A DNA stretch of 52,386 bases. Origin: JBOFEH01 sp051650265 (GTDB lineage: Bacteria > Bacillota > Clostridia > Lachnospirales > Cellulosilyticaceae). Of the stretch, positions 24,962 to 32,966 are shown piece after piece. The position numbers were made by a program, and so were the translations under genes. Every line of letters begins with the position of its first letter. Position 1 is the first letter of the stretch. The DNA lies in the NCBI GenBank assembly GCA_051650265.1, contig JBOFIR010000208.1:1-52386 (forward strand), written 5' to 3'. The notes under the pieces were generated by a model. The model was given only the letters and a program-made list of their open reading frames with translations. It made no database searches and was not told where the DNA came from.

Positions 24962-25918
24962 TTATACCACTCTACTTCGGTTTTCCCCTTTTGCAAATGC
25001 TTCAATATTGCCCGCGACCTCCTCTATGAGGCGTGTACGGGCCTCTATACTTGCCCATCCAATATGCGGTGTCACAAGCCACTTTCCACTTTCACTCACT
25101 GTATAGAGCGGATTAGCCTCATCTATCGGCTCCTTGGCAAGCACATCTAGTGCCGCTCCTCTGATGAGATTCTCTTCCAGCGCTCTTGCCAAAGCAACCT
25201 CATCTACGATATGACCACGCCCAAGATTGAGCAAGATCGCTTCTTTCTTCATACACTTAAGTGCCTCATATCCGATAAGATCTTGTGTCTTTTCATTGAG
25301 CGGTGCATGGATTGAGACAATCTCACATGTAGCAAGTAGTTCCGCAAGTTCCAAGCGCTGGTAACTGACACTGTTGTTTTGACCCGATGTCGAGTAATAA
25401 ACTACCTCTGCACCAAAAGCAGTCGCGAGCTTTGCCACTGCTTTACCAATGTCACCCATTCCTATGATTCCCCAACGTTTGCCGCACACTTCGTAGAAAG
25501 GCTTCTCGATATAGGCAAACGTATCACTTGAAGCATATCCCTTACTCTTGACATAGTGATCATAGAAGCTCAATTGCTCTAGAAGCTGAAAGAGTATAGC
25601 AAATGTATGTTGTGCGACACTTTGTGTTGAGTAGCCTGCTACATTGCATACGCCGATACCATTTGCCTTGGCATATATGGTATCAATATTGTTGTACCCC
25701 GTAGCAGTTAGTGCAATGAGTCTTACACTCGGCGCCGCAGAAAGTTCCTTTTCACCTAATATCACTTTGTTAGTCACTACCACATCCATCCCTTGGATAC
25801 GCCCAGCAATCTCATGCGCATCAGTAAGATCATAGACCGTTACTTCCCCTACCTTTCGCAGAGGCTCTAAACTGATATCACTTCCTAGTGTTTTGGCATC
25901 TAATACACAAATTTTCAT
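24962..25918 (-). CDS. D-isomer-specific 2-hydroxyacid dehydrogenase
   Basis: A 318-aa NAD-dependent dehydrogenase related to glycerate and hydroxypyruvate reductases. The Rossmann loop is GIIGMGDIGKAVA (about residue 149); the catalytic arginine lies in a stretch near residue 230 (LNLGRGHIVDE) and the catalytic His is in TPHIGWAS near the C-terminus. It should reduce a 2-keto acid to the D-2-hydroxy acid; the substrate is not certain. ATG follows GGGGGAGTG. The M29 aminopeptidase gene lies just upstream on the same strand. Confidence 0.9.
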   Translation of the reverse strand: MKICVLDAKTLGSDISLEPLRKVGEVTVYDLTDAHEIAGRIQGMDVVVTNKVILGEKELSAAPSVRLIALTATGYNNIDTIYAKANGIGVCNVAGYSTQSVAQHTFAILFQLLEQLSFYDHYVKSKGYASSDTFAYIEKPFYEVCGKRWGIIGMGDIGKAVAKLATAFGAEVVYYSTSGQNNSVSYQRLELAELLATCEIVSIHAPLNEKTQDLIGYEALKCMKKEAILLNLGRGHIVDEVALARALEENLIRGAALDVLAKEPIDEANPLYTVSESGKWLVTPHIGWASIEARTRLIEEVAGNIEAFAKGENRSRVV

Positions 25919-25939
25919 TGCTGCACTCCCCCTCTTTAT

Positions 25940-27169
25940 TTAGAAGCACCATTCGCCGCCTTCAAGAATGGTAAATACTTCACCACTTTCTGTTGTCGCT
26001 TCAATCTTAAACTCTGGTCCACCTACCATAAAATCTACATGGGCTAAAGAAGTATTCATTCCTACTTTTTCAAGTTCTTCTTTGGTCATGGCCGTACCAC
26101 CTTCAATGGTATCTGGGTATGCATTACCAAAAGCAAAGTGACATGAAGCATTTTCATCAAATAAGGTGTTGTAAAATATCACACCCGCTTTGGAAACAGG
26201 TGAACTATGAGGCACAATAGCCACTTCTCCTAGATAAGCTGATCCTTCATCTGTTCCAATGAGATTTTTGAGTGTTTCATAGCCTGTTTCAGCGCTAAAG
26301 TCAACCACCTTCCCATCTTCGAAACGAAGCACAAAGTTCTCAATCAGATTGCCACCATAACTAAGTGGCTTTGTTGCAGCTAGCATCCCATTGACACCGT
26401 ATTTGTACGGTGCTGTAAAAGCTTCTTCTGTTGGCATATTGGCTACAAATGCTGTTCCTGAATTACTCACAGAGCTCCCACCTTCCCAAATATGTCCTTT
26501 TGGAAGCGCCACACGAAGGTCTGTACCAGGCCCTGTGCAATGGAGTGACTTGATTTTCTTTTGGGTAAGGAATGTCTTACGACGTGCGAGTGCATCCGTA
26601 TGTTCGCGCCACGCAGCTACTGGATCTGCTTCATTCACACGTGTAGCTGTAAAGATCTTGTCCCAAAGGAGTGCCATCGCCTTTTCGGCAGTTTCTCCTG
26701 GGAATACCTTTTGACTCCATCCTTCAGTTGGAATAGAGGCTACACACCACGCGGCTGTCCCATCATGTACATATTTACGGTAAGGCTGAAGTGCCATACT
26801 TGTCACTTTTTGATATTGCGCAATACGCTTTGGATCCACATCTTTGAGCAGATCTGGATTGGCCGCCGAGATCGCAAGAAAGGCGCAACCACCCTTTGCA
26901 AGTGCTTCTTTTCCATCAGCAAGCCACTTCGGATACGTTTCAAAAGCAGTATCTGGTGCAAGCTCATAAGTGAGCTTTGTGATCTGCTCATCCACATAAT
27001 CCACATAGACTTTCTTTGCGCCTACTTTGTAGGCACAGGCTGTAAGCATTCTCACAAAGTAAGCTGCTTCAATTGGTGCACCAATCATAAGTTCTTGATT
27101 TGGCTGAATATTAAGCCCCACTTCAATCAAAAGCTTGGCGTATTTTTTTAAGTTTTCTTCAAATACCAT
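25940..27169 (-). CDS. M29 family metallo-aminopeptidase
   Basis: A 409-aa aminopeptidase of the AmpS/PepS (M29) group, two-metal enzymes that remove N-terminal residues. Typical stretches are PNQELMIGAPIEAA near the N-terminus and HVDFMVGGPEFKIEA near the C-terminus, with conserved Glu and His ligands between. The ATG at 27169 follows GAGGGA; a six-codon upstream extension has a poorer site. The gene is followed after 21 bases by the dehydrogenase, so they are likely co-transcribed. Confidence 0.9.
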   Translation of the reverse strand: MVFEENLKKYAKLLIEVGLNIQPNQELMIGAPIEAAYFVRMLTACAYKVGAKKVYVDYVDEQITKLTYELAPDTAFETYPKWLADGKEALAKGGCAFLAISAANPDLLKDVDPKRIAQYQKVTSMALQPYRKYVHDGTAAWCVASIPTEGWSQKVFPGETAEKAMALLWDKIFTATRVNEADPVAAWREHTDALARRKTFLTQKKIKSLHCTGPGTDLRVALPKGHIWEGGSSVSNSGTAFVANMPTEEAFTAPYKYGVNGMLAATKPLSYGGNLIENFVLRFEDGKVVDFSAETGYETLKNLIGTDEGSAYLGEVAIVPHSSPVSKAGVIFYNTLFDENASCHFAFGNAYPDTIEGGTAMTKEELEKVGMNTSLAHVDFMVGGPEFKIEATTESGEVFTILEGGEWCF

Positions 27170-27208
27170 ACAAATCCCTCTTTTCATTTATCTTTTGTAG
27201 TCAGCATC

Positions 27209-27397
27209 TTATCTTGTAAACTGATTTACACCGCTATTATAAGTATATCCGATACTTTCCATACGTTTGATCACATCTGCCTCTGTTAGGTCATATGTCA
27301 GGCAAAGTTCTGATAATGTCGGACACTCATCTCTAAGTTTGGTATTCATCACGCTGAGCATGAGAAATGGGTCTTTTGTTGTGATTCCACTCATCAT
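27209..27397 (-). CDS. DUF4250 family small protein
   Basis: A 62-aa protein with the DUF4250 pattern: DPFLMLSVMNTKLRDECP, then a helix-turn-helix-like LTEADVIKRMESIGYTY and a terminal NQFTR. The family is common in Clostridia and has no known role. ATG follows AAGGAGG. It stands just upstream of the M29 aminopeptidase gene, in the same direction. Confidence 0.85.
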   Translation of the reverse strand: MMSGITTKDPFLMLSVMNTKLRDECPTLSELCLTYDLTEADVIKRMESIGYTYNSGVNQFTR

Positions 27398-27470
27398 TTC
27401 ATCCTCCTTTTATTTGTTTTGATTATAGACTTCACTACTTTCAGATGTCAACCTTGATAAAAAGTTATAC

Positions 27471-27498
27471 TTGTTTTTTTAGAATCTTTTGATATAAT
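27471..27498 (+). promoter_or_regulatory. folT promoter
   Basis: TTGTTT (27471-27476), 16 bases, TATAAT (27493-27498) with an upstream TG giving an extended -10. A start near 27505 places the riboswitch at the very 5' end of the transcript. Confidence 0.65.
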
Positions 27499-27520
27499 GT
27501 TGCTATCACTATAGACAGAC

Positions 27521-27619
27521 GGCAGAGTAGATGTAAGTGCGTTAAGTGCTAGATGGACGGGAAGTTGCCACTAGACGAAAAGTCTTTGACTTGCGGTACT
27601 TATGTCGCATTCCGCTGCC
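27521..27619 (+). ncRNA. THF (tetrahydrofolate) riboswitch
   Basis: The order and wording of conserved segments fit the THF (folT) riboswitch class: GAGTAGATG just after the P1 strand, GCGTTAAGTG, a GGACGGGAAGTTG segment, ACGAAAAG, and GCATTCCGCTGCC closing the element. P1 pairs GGCAG (27521-27525) with CTGCC (27615-27619). It precedes an ECF transporter S-component, the usual target of this class. Confidence 0.92.
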
Positions 27620-27626
27620 AAGCGAA

Positions 27627-27664
27627 GACGCCCCTATCTTTATACATATAACAGGAGGTGCGTC
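27627..27664 (+). promoter_or_regulatory. Shine-Dalgarno-sequestering helix, riboswitch expression platform
   Basis: Bases 27627-27635 pair with 27656-27664 (one mismatch), covering part of the AGGAGG ribosome site at 27653-27658. No U-run follows, so control would be at translation. Confidence 0.55.
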
Positions 27665-27666
27665 AC

Positions 27667-28188
27667 ATGAAAAATAAAATGTCTACGAGAAATATGGTAG
27701 TGCTTGCACTACTCATAGCACTCAACATCGTATTGGTCAGAATGGCCCCAATCAACTTGGGACCAACACTAAGAATTACTTTCGGATTCATCCCTATCGT
27801 GATCATGGCGCTTTTATTTGGTCCTTTATATGCCGGCTTAGGTGCTGGTATTGCGGACTTCATTGGTGCTATTGTATTCCCAGTAGGCGGTGCTTATTTC
27901 CCCGGTTTCACATTAAGTGCAATATTGACAGGAATTATTTACGGGAAAATGCTTCACGAAAAGCGTCTTAGCTTGTGGCGGATTGTAGCTTCTAACTTAT
28001 TGGTGATCTTAATCGTTCAACTGTTTTTAAATTCATTATGGCTTACTTTGCTTTATGACAAAGCTTTTATGGTGCTGATCACCTCAAAGCTCATCAAGTC
28101 ACTGGCGATGCTTCCAATTGAATCGATGATGATTTTACTCGTTTCAAAATATCTTTATCCAGCAGTAGGACGTCTGCGTTCCTACTAA
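27667..28188 (+). CDS. folT: Folate ECF transporter S-component FolT
   Basis: A 173-aa membrane protein with about six hydrophobic segments, including LTGIIYGKML and the N-terminal VVLALLIALNIVL. It is a substrate-binding S-component of an energy-coupling-factor transporter. The THF riboswitch directly upstream identifies the cargo as folate. The ATG at 27667 is chosen because AGGAGG (27653-27658) sits eight bases before it; the in-frame GTG at 27658 overlaps that site. The shared EcfA/A'/T module is not in this window. Confidence 0.9.
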   Translation: MKNKMSTRNMVVLALLIALNIVLVRMAPINLGPTLRITFGFIPIVIMALLFGPLYAGLGAGIADFIGAIVFPVGGAYFPGFTLSAILTGIIYGKMLHEKRLSLWRIVASNLLVILIVQLFLNSLWLTLLYDKAFMVLITSKLIKSLAMLPIESMMILLVSKYLYPAVGRLRSY

Positions 28189-28240
28189 CAATCAAGTATG
28201 AGATTTTTTAATCTAATCTACTCTACTTGTTTATAGTGAA

Positions 28241-28267
28241 AAAGGGTGCCTCATTTGGGCACCCTTT
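28241..28267. terminator. Bidirectional terminator between folT and the histidine kinase
   Basis: Perfect ten-bp stem (28241-28250 with 28258-28267), seven-base loop. The T-run is better on the minus strand (TTTTTC), so it mainly serves the kinase gene. Confidence 0.7.
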
Positions 28268-28280
28268 CTAATTGTTAAGA

Positions 28281-29714
28281 TTAAATTTTGATCGAGAAAC
28301 TTTTGGAGGGATTTGGCTTTTGTGTATGCTCTATTGGTAATCTGATAGTGACCTTTGTTCCTTCTCCTTCTGCACTCTCAATGGTAATTTCACCCCCATG
28401 GACAGTAACCAGCTTCTTCACTATGGTCAGCCCAATACCGCTTCCCTCATATTGCTCACGGCTCTTATCTCCGCGATACATCCGCTCAAACACGTAAGGC
28501 ATATCTTCCTCTGCAATCCCAATCCCCGTATCATTTACAATGATATCTACCCATTTACCTTGTACTTTTGTCTCAATATCAATCTTCCCTTTTGCAGTAA
28601 ATTTAAAAGCATTAGAGAAAACATTCATAAAGATTTGCTTAAGCGCATGTGCATCGGCTAAAATCACTACGCCTTCTGATGCCTTTGTATGGGATTTGTA
28701 CTGGATCTTGCGTTCACTCGCTAGAATTTTAAAGGTCTGATAAATTTCCTTGAGCTCGCTGTTGAGCACAATCTCACTCATATGCAAAGTAGTATGATCA
28801 TCTTCAATATTCTTGAGCTTATCTAGGTTATTGAGTAGGCTACTAAAGCGTACCACTTCACCATAGAGCACTTCCATCTGCTCTTGGTCAATGGGATAGA
28901 TGCCATCAATCATAGCCTCTAGATTACTCTGTAAGATATGAAGAGGTGTACGAATCTCATGGGACACATCTGAAATCAGTTTTCGCCTCAGCCCATCTTG
29001 GTGTTCAAGTTTTTGCGCAAGGTAATTCATACTGAGGCGAAGGTTCTCAATCTCTTTGATCTTACTTTCCCTACGGTAACGTACACTATAGCGTCCATTA
29101 GCCAAGTCGGCTGATGTCCGTGCAATGGCATAAATCGGTCTGGTAAAGATATTGGTAACAGATGCAGCAATTCCCGCAAAGCAGACTATACCAATTAATC
29201 CACTTGAAATAATGCTACGATTAATATCACTTTGGAACGCGACATCACTGGTAGAAAGTAAGAACGAAGGAAAATACCCTATACGTGCATAGCCTACAAC
29301 ATCCCCCCTGCAGCTAATAGGAATGTCCTCAAAAATATAGACCATTTCTTCTTTTTGGCCAAGTGGCCAAGAAAAACTTGGTGTATACTCTTGACTCTCC
29401 ACACGGCGTCTTAGTTCCTCCTTAGATACACCCCACACCTTTTCCTTATTGGCATTCAGAATAGAAAAGGCAAAGTTTCCAATCTGTGTTTCTGCAAGTA
29501 AATCATCGTCCTCTAGGCTATCCCAACTTTGCCTCGTTGCATAAAGATTTTCAAGCCTTTTGACGATGCTCCCACTGGTTTTTTGGATATTTTGTTCAAC
29601 ATATTCTTCAAACTGCTCATGGATTGTCACATTAACTGCTACAGCAGTCAGAATCACTGTTGCGACGCCTACGCACAAAAGCAGCCCAAAGAGCTGCTTT
29701 CTCATGGAGATCAT
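28281..29714 (-). CDS. Membrane sensor histidine kinase
   Basis: A 477-aa sensor kinase: membrane segment 1 (about 8-30), extracytoplasmic sensor (about 31-165), membrane segment 2 (about 168-190), HAMP linker (about 190-240), dimerisation domain with the phospho-acceptor His252 in SDVSHEIRTPLH, and an intact ATPase domain (NVFSNAFKFT, VNDTGIGI, GSGIGLTIVK). It overlaps the response regulator stop by ATGA, so the two form one two-component system. The signal is not evident from sequence. Confidence 0.93.
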   Translation of the reverse strand: MISMRKQLFGLLLCVGVATVILTAVAVNVTIHEQFEEYVEQNIQKTSGSIVKRLENLYATRQSWDSLEDDDLLAETQIGNFAFSILNANKEKVWGVSKEELRRRVESQEYTPSFSWPLGQKEEMVYIFEDIPISCRGDVVGYARIGYFPSFLLSTSDVAFQSDINRSIISSGLIGIVCFAGIAASVTNIFTRPIYAIARTSADLANGRYSVRYRRESKIKEIENLRLSMNYLAQKLEHQDGLRRKLISDVSHEIRTPLHILQSNLEAMIDGIYPIDQEQMEVLYGEVVRFSSLLNNLDKLKNIEDDHTTLHMSEIVLNSELKEIYQTFKILASERKIQYKSHTKASEGVVILADAHALKQIFMNVFSNAFKFTAKGKIDIETKVQGKWVDIIVNDTGIGIAEEDMPYVFERMYRGDKSREQYEGSGIGLTIVKKLVTVHGGEITIESAEGEGTKVTIRLPIEHTQKPNPSKSFSIKI

Positions 29715-30397
29715 CCAAGACCCCCTTCGAACTTATACCCAATTCCTGTAACTGTTTTGACATAACGCGGATTCTTGGTATCTTGTTCGATCTTTTTTCT
29801 TAGATTTTTGATATGCACATCTACCGTACGATCAAAGCCATCAAAGTCAATCCCCATCACCGCTTCAATCAGCTGTTCTCTTGTGAATACACGCCCTGGT
29901 GAGGTCGCGAGTTCAAAGAGAATATCAAACTCGTTTGGTGTCAGCGAGATCACTTCCCCTTCTACTTTGACAACACGTTCTTGTGCATAGATTTTGAGAT
30001 GTCCCTTGTCAAAGATCAGTGTATCTTTATTCTCTTCCCGTTCCTTACGTGTTTGAAGCGCCTTGACACGCGCAACAAGTTCACGTGGACTCACCGGCTT
30101 TACAAGGTACTCATCCGCCCCCAGTTGGAATCCTTCTACCTTATCATCAAGTGTTCCCTTTGCCGTAATCATGAAGATATAGACATTTGATACCTTTCGC
30201 ATCTCTTGGCAGATTTCCTCTCCCTGAATATCTGGAAGCATCAAGTCAAGAAGGACTACATCTATTTTTTCTTTGTAAAATACTTCTAGTCCCATTTTTC
30301 CTGTATACGTCGTAAAGACCCTATATCCTTCTTTTTCCAGATACTTGGTCATAATATCTGCAACACGTTCTTCATCCTCTATAATTAAAATATTCAT
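29711..30397 (-). CDS. OmpR/PhoB family response regulator
   Basis: A 228-aa regulator with a receiver domain (phospho-acceptor Asp51 in VVLLDLMLP, acidic pocket Asp8/Glu9, conserved Lys in YLVKP) and a C-terminal winged-helix DNA-binding domain (about 130-225, ending VKTVTGIGYKFEG). It is translated first and coupled to the downstream kinase gene. Its target genes cannot be read here; the divergent small HTH gene upstream is one candidate. Confidence 0.95.
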   Translation of the reverse strand: MNILIIEDEERVADIMTKYLEKEGYRVFTTYTGKMGLEVFYKEKIDVVLLDLMLPDIQGEEICQEMRKVSNVYIFMITAKGTLDDKVEGFQLGADEYLVKPVSPRELVARVKALQTRKEREENKDTLIFDKGHLKIYAQERVVKVEGEVISLTPNEFDILFELATSPGRVFTREQLIEAVMGIDFDGFDRTVDVHIKNLRKKIEQDTKNPRYVKTVTGIGYKFEGGLG

Positions 30398-30532
30398 AGA
30401 ATCATCCTTTCTACTACTTTAGCCTCTTCATTTATACCTCAATTATACTGTTGCTATATGAAGATATAAAGAACAGTTTTAGGCACTTTTGTTACTATTA
30501 TATAGCAATATTCTTATATTTTTTATAAACAA

Positions 30533-30561
30533 TTGAAAATTCTTCTGTTTTACTTTAAAAT
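30533..30561 (+). promoter_or_regulatory. promoter of the small HTH gene
   Basis: TTGAAA (30533-30538), 17 bases, TAAAAT (30556-30561). Confidence 0.6.
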
Positions 30562-30613
30562 ATATCTAAGATTAGCCTTCGGGGGTTAATGTTTCAGAGG
30601 GAGGGGTTTGGGC

Positions 30614-30868
30614 ATGAAATTTAATTTTAATAGCAAAGAACATTTAATTGATTTTATACGCCAAGAAATCATTACAACTGCAGAGGCAACTGATTTACTT
30701 TGTTGTTCTAGACAATATCTCGACGAGCTCGTAAGCAAGGGAAAAATTACTCCTGTAAAAACCATTAACAGAGTGAGGCTGTATTGGAGAGATGATATTG
30801 CAGCGTTACATAGCAAGCAGGATCATTCAGCTGCATTCATTGCCGCTACTACCGAAAAGAAAGCATAA
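30614..30868 (+). CDS. small helix-turn-helix (excisionase-like) protein
   Basis: An 84-aa protein. Residues 18-65 look like a MerR/excisionase-type winged helix: TTAEATDLLCCSRQYLDELV, then a wing with VRLYWRDDIAAL. Such proteins usually bind DNA, but no integrase, att site or other mobile gene lies nearby, so a regulatory role is more likely than excision. The ATG at 30614 has AGGGAGGGG seven bases upstream; the TTG two codons earlier is too close to that site. Divergent from the response regulator and convergent with ftsH. Confidence 0.7.
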   Translation: MKFNFNSKEHLIDFIRQEIITTAEATDLLCCSRQYLDELVSKGKITPVKTINRVRLYWRDDIAALHSKQDHSAAFIAATTEKKA

Positions 30869-30882
30869 TAACACGGGGATAC

Positions 30883-30918
30883 AAAAGTAGGATGGATATA
30901 ACTACCCATCCTACTTTT
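30883..30918. terminator. Bidirectional terminator between the HTH gene and ftsH
   Basis: Thirteen-base perfect arms (30883-30895 and 30906-30918), ten-base loop, T-run on the plus strand. Confidence 0.85.
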
Positions 30919-30919
30919 T

Positions 30920-32665
30920 TTATGCCACTTTGAGTAAATCATCGATTTCTCTCTCACCTAAATTTTCTTTTTCTAATAGCGCCTGAGCGAGTCTTTCTAA
31001 CTGATCATAATTTTGACTGATTACATCTCTTGTTGCCTCATAGATCTGACTCATCTCACTTTGAATACGCTCTACAAGTCTTTCATCACTAGCCTCTCGT
31101 CCTAGTAGTATACTACGGTTCACAAGCCCTAGTTCATCATCCATACCATAGCGTGTCATAAAGTCACACAGATAGCTTGTTGCTTTCTCAATATCATTAC
31201 TTGCACCAGTTGTCACTTGATCCTTACCAAATACCAGTTCTTCTGCGGCGCGTCCTGCTAGGCTAATTTGAATCTGGGTACGAAGTTCCTGGCGTGTCAT
31301 GTACATCTTATCTTTTGGCACATTCATGCTAAACCCACCCGCTCCTTTAGTACTTGGAACAATGGTTACTTTCGTCACCCTATGATCAGGTGCAAGTAAT
31401 TTAGTAATTAGTGCATGCCCCGCCTCATGATACGCTGTGATTTGACGTTCTTTAGGCGTAATACCACTACGATCTTTTTTCTCCGCACCTGCAATCACAC
31501 GATAAAATGCGCGATCTATGAGTTCTTGATTAATCACACACTTATCTTCATTGGCTGCTAAAATAGCTGATTCATTCATCAAGTTCTCAAGCATCGCACC
31601 TGTAAAGTAAACCGTCTGGGTAGCAAGCACCTCTAGTGCCACATCCTCTCCAATTGGCTTCCCTTTAAAGTGTAGACTAAGAATCTGTTTTCTCGCTGCT
31701 AAATCTGGATAACCGATTTCAATTTGTCTATCAAAACGCCCTGGGCGTAAGAGCGCATCATCTAGTAACTCTAGTCTATTGGTTGCTGCCAAAATAATAA
31801 TACCTGTATCGTTATTAAATCCTGACATCTCCGTGAGGAGCGCATTAAGTGTCTGATCTTTTTCATCGTTACTACCCATAGCATTTTGGCTACGTTTTTT
31901 TCCGATTGCATCAATCTCATCAATAAAAATGACCGCTTTTTCATGTTTTCTTGCCTCTGCAAAAATCTCACGCACACGACCTGCACCAACCCCTACATAA
32001 AGTTCCACAAAGTCTGAGCCACTTACAGAAAAGAAAGGTACATTCGCCTCTTTTGCAATCGCCTTAGCCATAAGTGTTTTTCCTGTCCCTGGTGGTCCAT
32101 AGAAAATAGCCCCTTTTGGCATACGTGCACCCACAGCCGCATATTTCCCAGGATCTTTCATAAAGTCAATTAGATCTAACACCTGCTCTTTAGCTTCCAC
32201 GTTACCTGCTATATGACTAAAATCCTGTTTGAGATCAGCAGGTTCTATCGGTTTGATTTGGAGACTCATAGCGCCTCGTCCACCACCCATACCGCCTTTA
32301 CCCATACGTTTAAATACAATCCAAAATACCCCCACAAAAATAGTGGCACTTATCATATACTGGAATACACCTACTCCCGAGGCATTTACCTCTTGTACAA
32401 CAATGCCTTCTAGCAGAAGTTCTTCTTTAAAATCTATCTGACGCGGATTGGCTGTTTTGTAAATCACCGAATCACCTTTTTTATAAAAACTTATCCATTC
32501 ATTTTCACTCAAAATGACCTTCTCAACTTGGCCATTTTGCATAAAGCTTTTAAAGTCTATATAGCTCACATCTTTAACGATGTGATATTTATTGATATAC
32601 ATTCCTACAATTAGGAGCAAGAGTATGGCAATACCTACTGCCCAAGGAAGCATCTTCTTTTTCAT
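30920..32665 (-). CDS. ftsH: FtsH-family ATP-dependent zinc metalloprotease
   Basis: A 581-aa membrane protease: membrane segment 1 (about 5-25), a short extracytoplasmic domain (about 30-100), membrane segment 2 (about 102-118), AAA+ domain with Walker A GPPGTGKT (190-197), Walker B VIFIDEIDA and an arginine finger region LLRPGRFDRQI, then the zinc protease domain with HEAGH (413-417). The third zinc ligand is the Asp in TGASNDIEKAT. It is slightly shorter than typical FtsH (about 600-650) and may be an extra paralogue. The start at 32665 follows AAGGAG. HflK/HflC, known FtsH partners, are encoded in the same window. Confidence 0.9.
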   Translation of the reverse strand: MKKKMLPWAVGIAILLLLIVGMYINKYHIVKDVSYIDFKSFMQNGQVEKVILSENEWISFYKKGDSVIYKTANPRQIDFKEELLLEGIVVQEVNASGVGVFQYMISATIFVGVFWIVFKRMGKGGMGGGRGAMSLQIKPIEPADLKQDFSHIAGNVEAKEQVLDLIDFMKDPGKYAAVGARMPKGAIFYGPPGTGKTLMAKAIAKEANVPFFSVSGSDFVELYVGVGAGRVREIFAEARKHEKAVIFIDEIDAIGKKRSQNAMGSNDEKDQTLNALLTEMSGFNNDTGIIILAATNRLELLDDALLRPGRFDRQIEIGYPDLAARKQILSLHFKGKPIGEDVALEVLATQTVYFTGAMLENLMNESAILAANEDKCVINQELIDRAFYRVIAGAEKKDRSGITPKERQITAYHEAGHALITKLLAPDHRVTKVTIVPSTKGAGGFSMNVPKDKMYMTRQELRTQIQISLAGRAAEELVFGKDQVTTGASNDIEKATSYLCDFMTRYGMDDELGLVNRSILLGREASDERLVERIQSEMSQIYEATRDVISQNYDQLERLAQALLEKENLGEREIDDLLKVA

Positions 32666-32778
32666 AGTCGTTCTCCTTCTCTCAATACACACTATCGTTA
32701 GGTTTACGCCCTACTTTTCTATTATACAAAGGTTAATCCACGCTTGCATTAGTGGGTATTTGGTAAATCTGTGCAAAG

Positions 32779-32880
32779 AAAAAAGAGAAAGACGCCGACG
32801 TCTTTCTCCACGAGAGAAGGTATTTTATTCTAGGGGTAGCAAATAAATTCATATTTGCTGTAACATCTGGGGGAAGTTAC
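32779..32880 (-). ncRNA. candidate small RNA upstream of ftsH
   Basis: An extended -10 element TGCTATAAT (32895-32887) is followed by about 100 bases ending in a strong terminator. Between them are two small hairpins: GTAAC/GTTAC around a C-rich loop and AGCAAAT/ATTTGCT. No reading frame with a ribosome site is present. It could be a stand-alone RNA, or the terminator may simply end transcription from the deacetylase gene 160 bases upstream. No known RNA family recognised. Confidence 0.35.
32785..32808 (-). terminator. Strong terminator in the ftsH upstream region
   Basis: Perfect ten-bp stem (32785-32794 with 32799-32808), four-base loop, then TTTTTTCTTT on the minus strand. Confidence 0.85.
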
Positions 32881-32966
32881 AAATTTATTATAGCAAGTTT
32901 TTTACCCAAAGTATCCCCTCTGTTTTTGTTATCTTTTTTACTTTTTTGGCTAGTTGTCTCGTCCAC

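Larger units (their letters stand above)
32666..32966. other. intergenic region between ftsH and the deacetylase gene
   Basis: About 300 bases without a convincing protein gene. It holds a candidate ftsH -10 box (TATAAT on the minus strand, 32726-32721), a strong terminator (32785-32808) and an upstream extended -10 element (32895-32887) that together could make a short RNA. Confidence 0.6.

Noticed and set aside
26561..27151. 196-codon plus-strand frame inside the M29 aminopeptidase gene
   Set aside because: Antisense shadow; the opposite strand encodes a recognisable enzyme.
30614..30868. Excisionase-like protein taken as a sign of a mobile element
   Set aside because: No integrase, attachment repeats or phage genes are present around it.
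32671..32850. A 39-codon minus-strand frame across the ftsH upstream region (about 32850 to 32734)
   Set aside because: No ribosome site, it runs through the terminator hairpin and ends inside the ftsH promoter region.
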